Shown piece after piece: positions 61,325-64,000 of a stretch of 64,000 nt of DNA. Position 1 is the first letter of the stretch, and the number at the start of each line of letters is the position of its first letter. The position numbers were made by a program, and so were the translations under genes. The DNA lies in assembly GCF_041146395.1 (NCBI RefSeq), contig NC_090999.1, forward strand, positions 73,041,001 through 73,105,000. The letters run 5' to 3'. This DNA comes from Eulemur rufifrons. Its lineage: Eukaryota; Chordata; Mammalia; Primates; Lemuridae. The notes beneath the pieces are model-generated. The model saw only the letters and a program-made list of their open reading frames with translations, did not search any database and was not told the origin of the DNA.

Positions 61325-61720
61325 ACACAAACCTGCAACAATCCAGGTACAATGCAAACATTTGCAGACCCTCACCATTGCTTAGAATTCTACTAACCAT
61401 TTGTTTTCCACCCCAAGGCTCAGTCTTCCCAATAGTTTCTCATATACCTTCTCTTTCTATTGCCTCTAATTCCTTCCTGTTCCACTTATAGCTTAGAAAA
61501 CTATTTTGTACCTTGATGATATATTAACAGTATTTGTCCATTGACATCTACCACTCTCTTCACATCTGACTTTTTCCACATTCCTTTTTTTATCCTTTTC
61601 TGCTCTCAATGGCATTTCTTCCCTATACTGTGTATTTTAATCTTTCCCTCACAGCCTACTCATCAGTGACCTCAGATATTATCTTCTGCCTCTCCACTTG
61701 CAAGTTTGGTCTCAAATACA
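61325..61720 (+). repeat. possible L2-like repeat
   Basis: Pyrimidine-rich text ('CCTTCTCTTTCTATTGCCTC', 'CCTCACAGCCTACTCATCAG', 'CTGCCTCTCCACTTGCAAGT') is reminiscent of an L2-type region. Weak call. Confidence 0.35.
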
Positions 61721-61769
61721 AAAAAAATATGAGGAAAATTTGACTTATCCTTGGTTCTTTATAATTGGC

Positions 61770-61885
61770 TCACTAGATGTAGACATTTGGGCAAGTTAAC
61801 TTACCTCCCTGGGACTGCATATTCTTATCTGAAAATTAGAGATACTCCCTAAAGCCTCTTCTGGGTGTTATTTTTAAGAATATTT
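61770..61885 (+). repeat. MIR-like fragment
   Basis: 'CATTTGGGCAAGTTAACTTA', 'CCTCCCTGGGACTGCATATT' and 'CTTATCTGAAAATTAGAG' follow the MIR core. Confidence 0.6.
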
Positions 61886-62043
61886 TATACTTCATAGAAA
61901 TAATGTTTCATGATTCCTTAGAACATTTATTTTTTCTGGTATTTTAATTTTCTAATCAGTTCTGCTTAATTATGACTTTAAACATACTATCTCTATGAAA
62001 TAAAATCATGTTTGAAAATTATCAGAGTATACTGTTACTTTTG

Positions 62044-62071
62044 TTTATATATATATATATATATATATATG
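62044..62071. repeat. (TA)n microsatellite
   Basis: About 14 uninterrupted TA units. Confidence 0.95.
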
Positions 62072-62164
62072 GTATTATGTCAAGGGTGTACATTTGTATA
62101 TGTACCAACTTGTTTAGGTAGGTATAGTATATTTTTAGAAAGTTAATTTCTTTATTTACATACT

Positions 62165-62290
62165 TTTTAACAAGTATTTATTGAGCCCCTGCTATGTGGT
62201 AGGCAATGTTTTAGGTGCTGGAGGTAGGGGAGTTAAAAACAACAGCAATAACAATTACAAAGTGCTTCCCTCATAAAGTTTACATTCAAT
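62165..62290 (+). repeat. L2/MIR-related fragment
   Basis: 'AACAAGTATTTATTGAGCCC', 'CTGCTATGTGGTAGGCAATG' and 'TTTTAGGTGCTGGAGGTAGG' follow a very common ancient mammalian repeat motif. Confidence 0.65.
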
Positions 62291-64000
62291 CTGTGAGAAA
62301 TAAAAGAAGATAAAACATAATTATTCAGATTTAATGGAATATTAATAAGCAAATATATTTCACACATATTCATATACAAATTAGTTTCACTTGTATTTTC
62401 CCTTTGACTAAGCTTTCAGAAAATGTAGAAATTTTTGCCAAAATGAACTTATTCTCTCACTTGAATATCCACAGCACTCTTGATATAAAACTGGTTTCAT
62501 TTTCTGAATGATGGAAACTGAAACAGCTTATTAAGGACATTTAAAGCATATCTAAATAATGGGCCAACTGACAAAGACAAAAATAAGATGTTGGCTAATA
62601 GGAAAAAGTTTTGAGGTCTTTTGAATATGGTGATGATAGAGTTACTAATCCAAAGACAATAAGCAATGAATAATTGGCCAGTGTTTAAAGAAACAAAATA
62701 CTTTCTGGTCTTAAATTTTATAACTAATAGCCTATACTTCTGAGGTGGCTCACCACAATTAGTGGTACAATCTGAACTGAGGAATGAAATCCCCTACCAG
62801 TACTATTCATCACTGTGTAGATGAAATTGGACTAAGACTATCTAGCTCAGCAGTTCCTATGATGAGAATCTTTAAAAAATATTAAATATCTTACTGGAAT
62901 AAATCAGAAATATAATGCTACTTAAACTCAGGGATCTATGTGCTTACATACAGATGAAAAAAAATCTAAAATTTTCTCACTTCCACCTTTGACAGCACCT
63001 CTAAATTGAAACAGGAAAGCAATCTACAGAAGTGCCAATACTATTCCTACTAAATAAATATTTAAAGAATATTGGTATGAAAGTGTGGAAAATTACTAGT
63101 CTCCTAGCAGGCATCAGTCAAGAATTCTTATAGATACCAAATTTAATGCCTTTATTTATTGTTCACAAGCTTATAAAAGAAAATAGAATTTAACTTCAGT
63201 ATGTGACAGCTTAGGAACCCTCCTAGGCTGAACTAGAAGTCATAAAAACAGATGTTGAGCTTTATGACATCTGTGAAATATAACCTGAGTTTGGATATAT
63301 CAAGCCACTTTACCTATAACAGAGTATAATAAATGTTTACTGGTTTAATGTCTATAGAATTATCTAAGTTGTACATACTAATTATTTATTGATGAATATG
63401 CTTAAGATTGGGAAAAAAGTTCTATTATGCTACCCAGATAGAGTTCACATGTATGCCAGTTGTTTATTCAGTATCATCCTTTAGCATCAAATAGGCAAAG
63501 GCAATATTATAATCTTTAGCATTTTTATGTGCACTCCCCCTGAAACCAAAGATCTTCACTGAACAACCACATCAACAGCTTTTGAGTCTATTGTCTGGCT
63601 TAACAACACTCATTCCCTAATTATTCTTCCAAACATGTCTTCACCTCAGAAGCTGGAAAAGGTAAATACTCACTTTGACAGATTCCCTTGGATGAAGGTT
63701 TGACTATGTGAATCATAGTAAAATAATTGTAAACAGATGTTTGCAGGAGGCTATTATGAATTTTTTTTCCCCATGAAATAATTGACATAATTGATCTTCT
63801 TCCTTTTCCTTCTTCTTGTTAATAAAAGACTTGGATCTTCAGCAGTCATCTTGCAGCCATAGTAGAAAAGTCAAGGAAATCAATGAGTTGTTTGCCTTGA
63901 CATCATTGAATCACTAAACCAATACTACCTGCCATCGAAGTGCAGCCCTTAAGCATATAACAATATGAGAATATCCCTATTTATTTGGGTTGTTCTAGTC
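62291..64000. other. AT-rich DNA with no recognised gene to the window end
   Basis: No assignable repeat, RNA gene or coding frame. No exon-like structure can be supported. Confidence 0.5.

Overview
The window is AT-rich, gene-poor nuclear DNA from a primate, most likely a strepsirrhine (lemur-type). The main clue is the Alu elements. At least six copies carry the left-monomer variant in which 'GAGCAAGAGCGAGACC' replaces the human-type sequence, followed by an A/T-rich linker and a right monomer with 'GCTAGGCTGACGCC'. I recall this form as typical of lemur Alu subfamilies; that is recognition, not a database search. I find no protein-coding host gene. The longest open frames (up to about 146 codons) lie in or next to repeats and show no host domain.

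Layout. 1-6.4 kb: old interspersed repeat, then a long L1M-type remnant on the minus strand, split at 3.75-4.29 kb by a younger truncated L1 with a clean 15-bp target-site duplication (TSD). 6.4-6.75 kb: a short L1 3' end carrying extra downstream sequence (a 3'-transduction candidate). 7.67-10.94 kb: an inverted and heavily nested L1 ORF2 remnant, holding a U6 snRNA chimeric retropseudogene, LTR-like sequence, and a twin-primed young L1 3' end. 11.8 kb: a MER44-type Tigger MITE. 13.7-18.2 kb: four Alus, including a close tail-to-tail inverted pair. 19.76-20.5 kb: a probable solo LTR. 21.6-22.2 kb: MLT1-like LTR. 22.55-25.45 kb: MER2 followed 87 bp later by a near-complete Tigger1 (minus) containing its own 92-bp L1 insertion. 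26.2-27.4 kb: Alu, MIR, Alu. 28-35 kb: L2/MIR-like fragments and unassigned DNA. 35.28-36.54 kb: an end-to-end mariner element with a decayed transposase gene. 37.2 kb: L1 fragment. 41.4-41.8 kb: an L1 insertion with both twin-priming inversion and a 3' transduction. 42.64 kb: 5S rRNA pseudogene. 44-47.6 kb: MIR, L1 fragments and an Alu. 49-54 kb: MER5-like, L2-like and MLT1-like repeats. 56.5-57.05 kb: L1 3' end. 60.1-60.7 kb: LTR-like element with flanking direct repeats. The rest is AT-rich sequence I cannot assign.

No operon, host gene or new enzymatic system is visible. What the window offers is a record of retrotransposition: precise TSDs, template switching (U6), two twin-priming inversions, two candidate 3' transductions, recurrent 5' truncation at one point, and DNA transposons with intact TA duplications. 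Family names are from memory of consensus sequences; boundaries with TSDs are read directly from the sequence.
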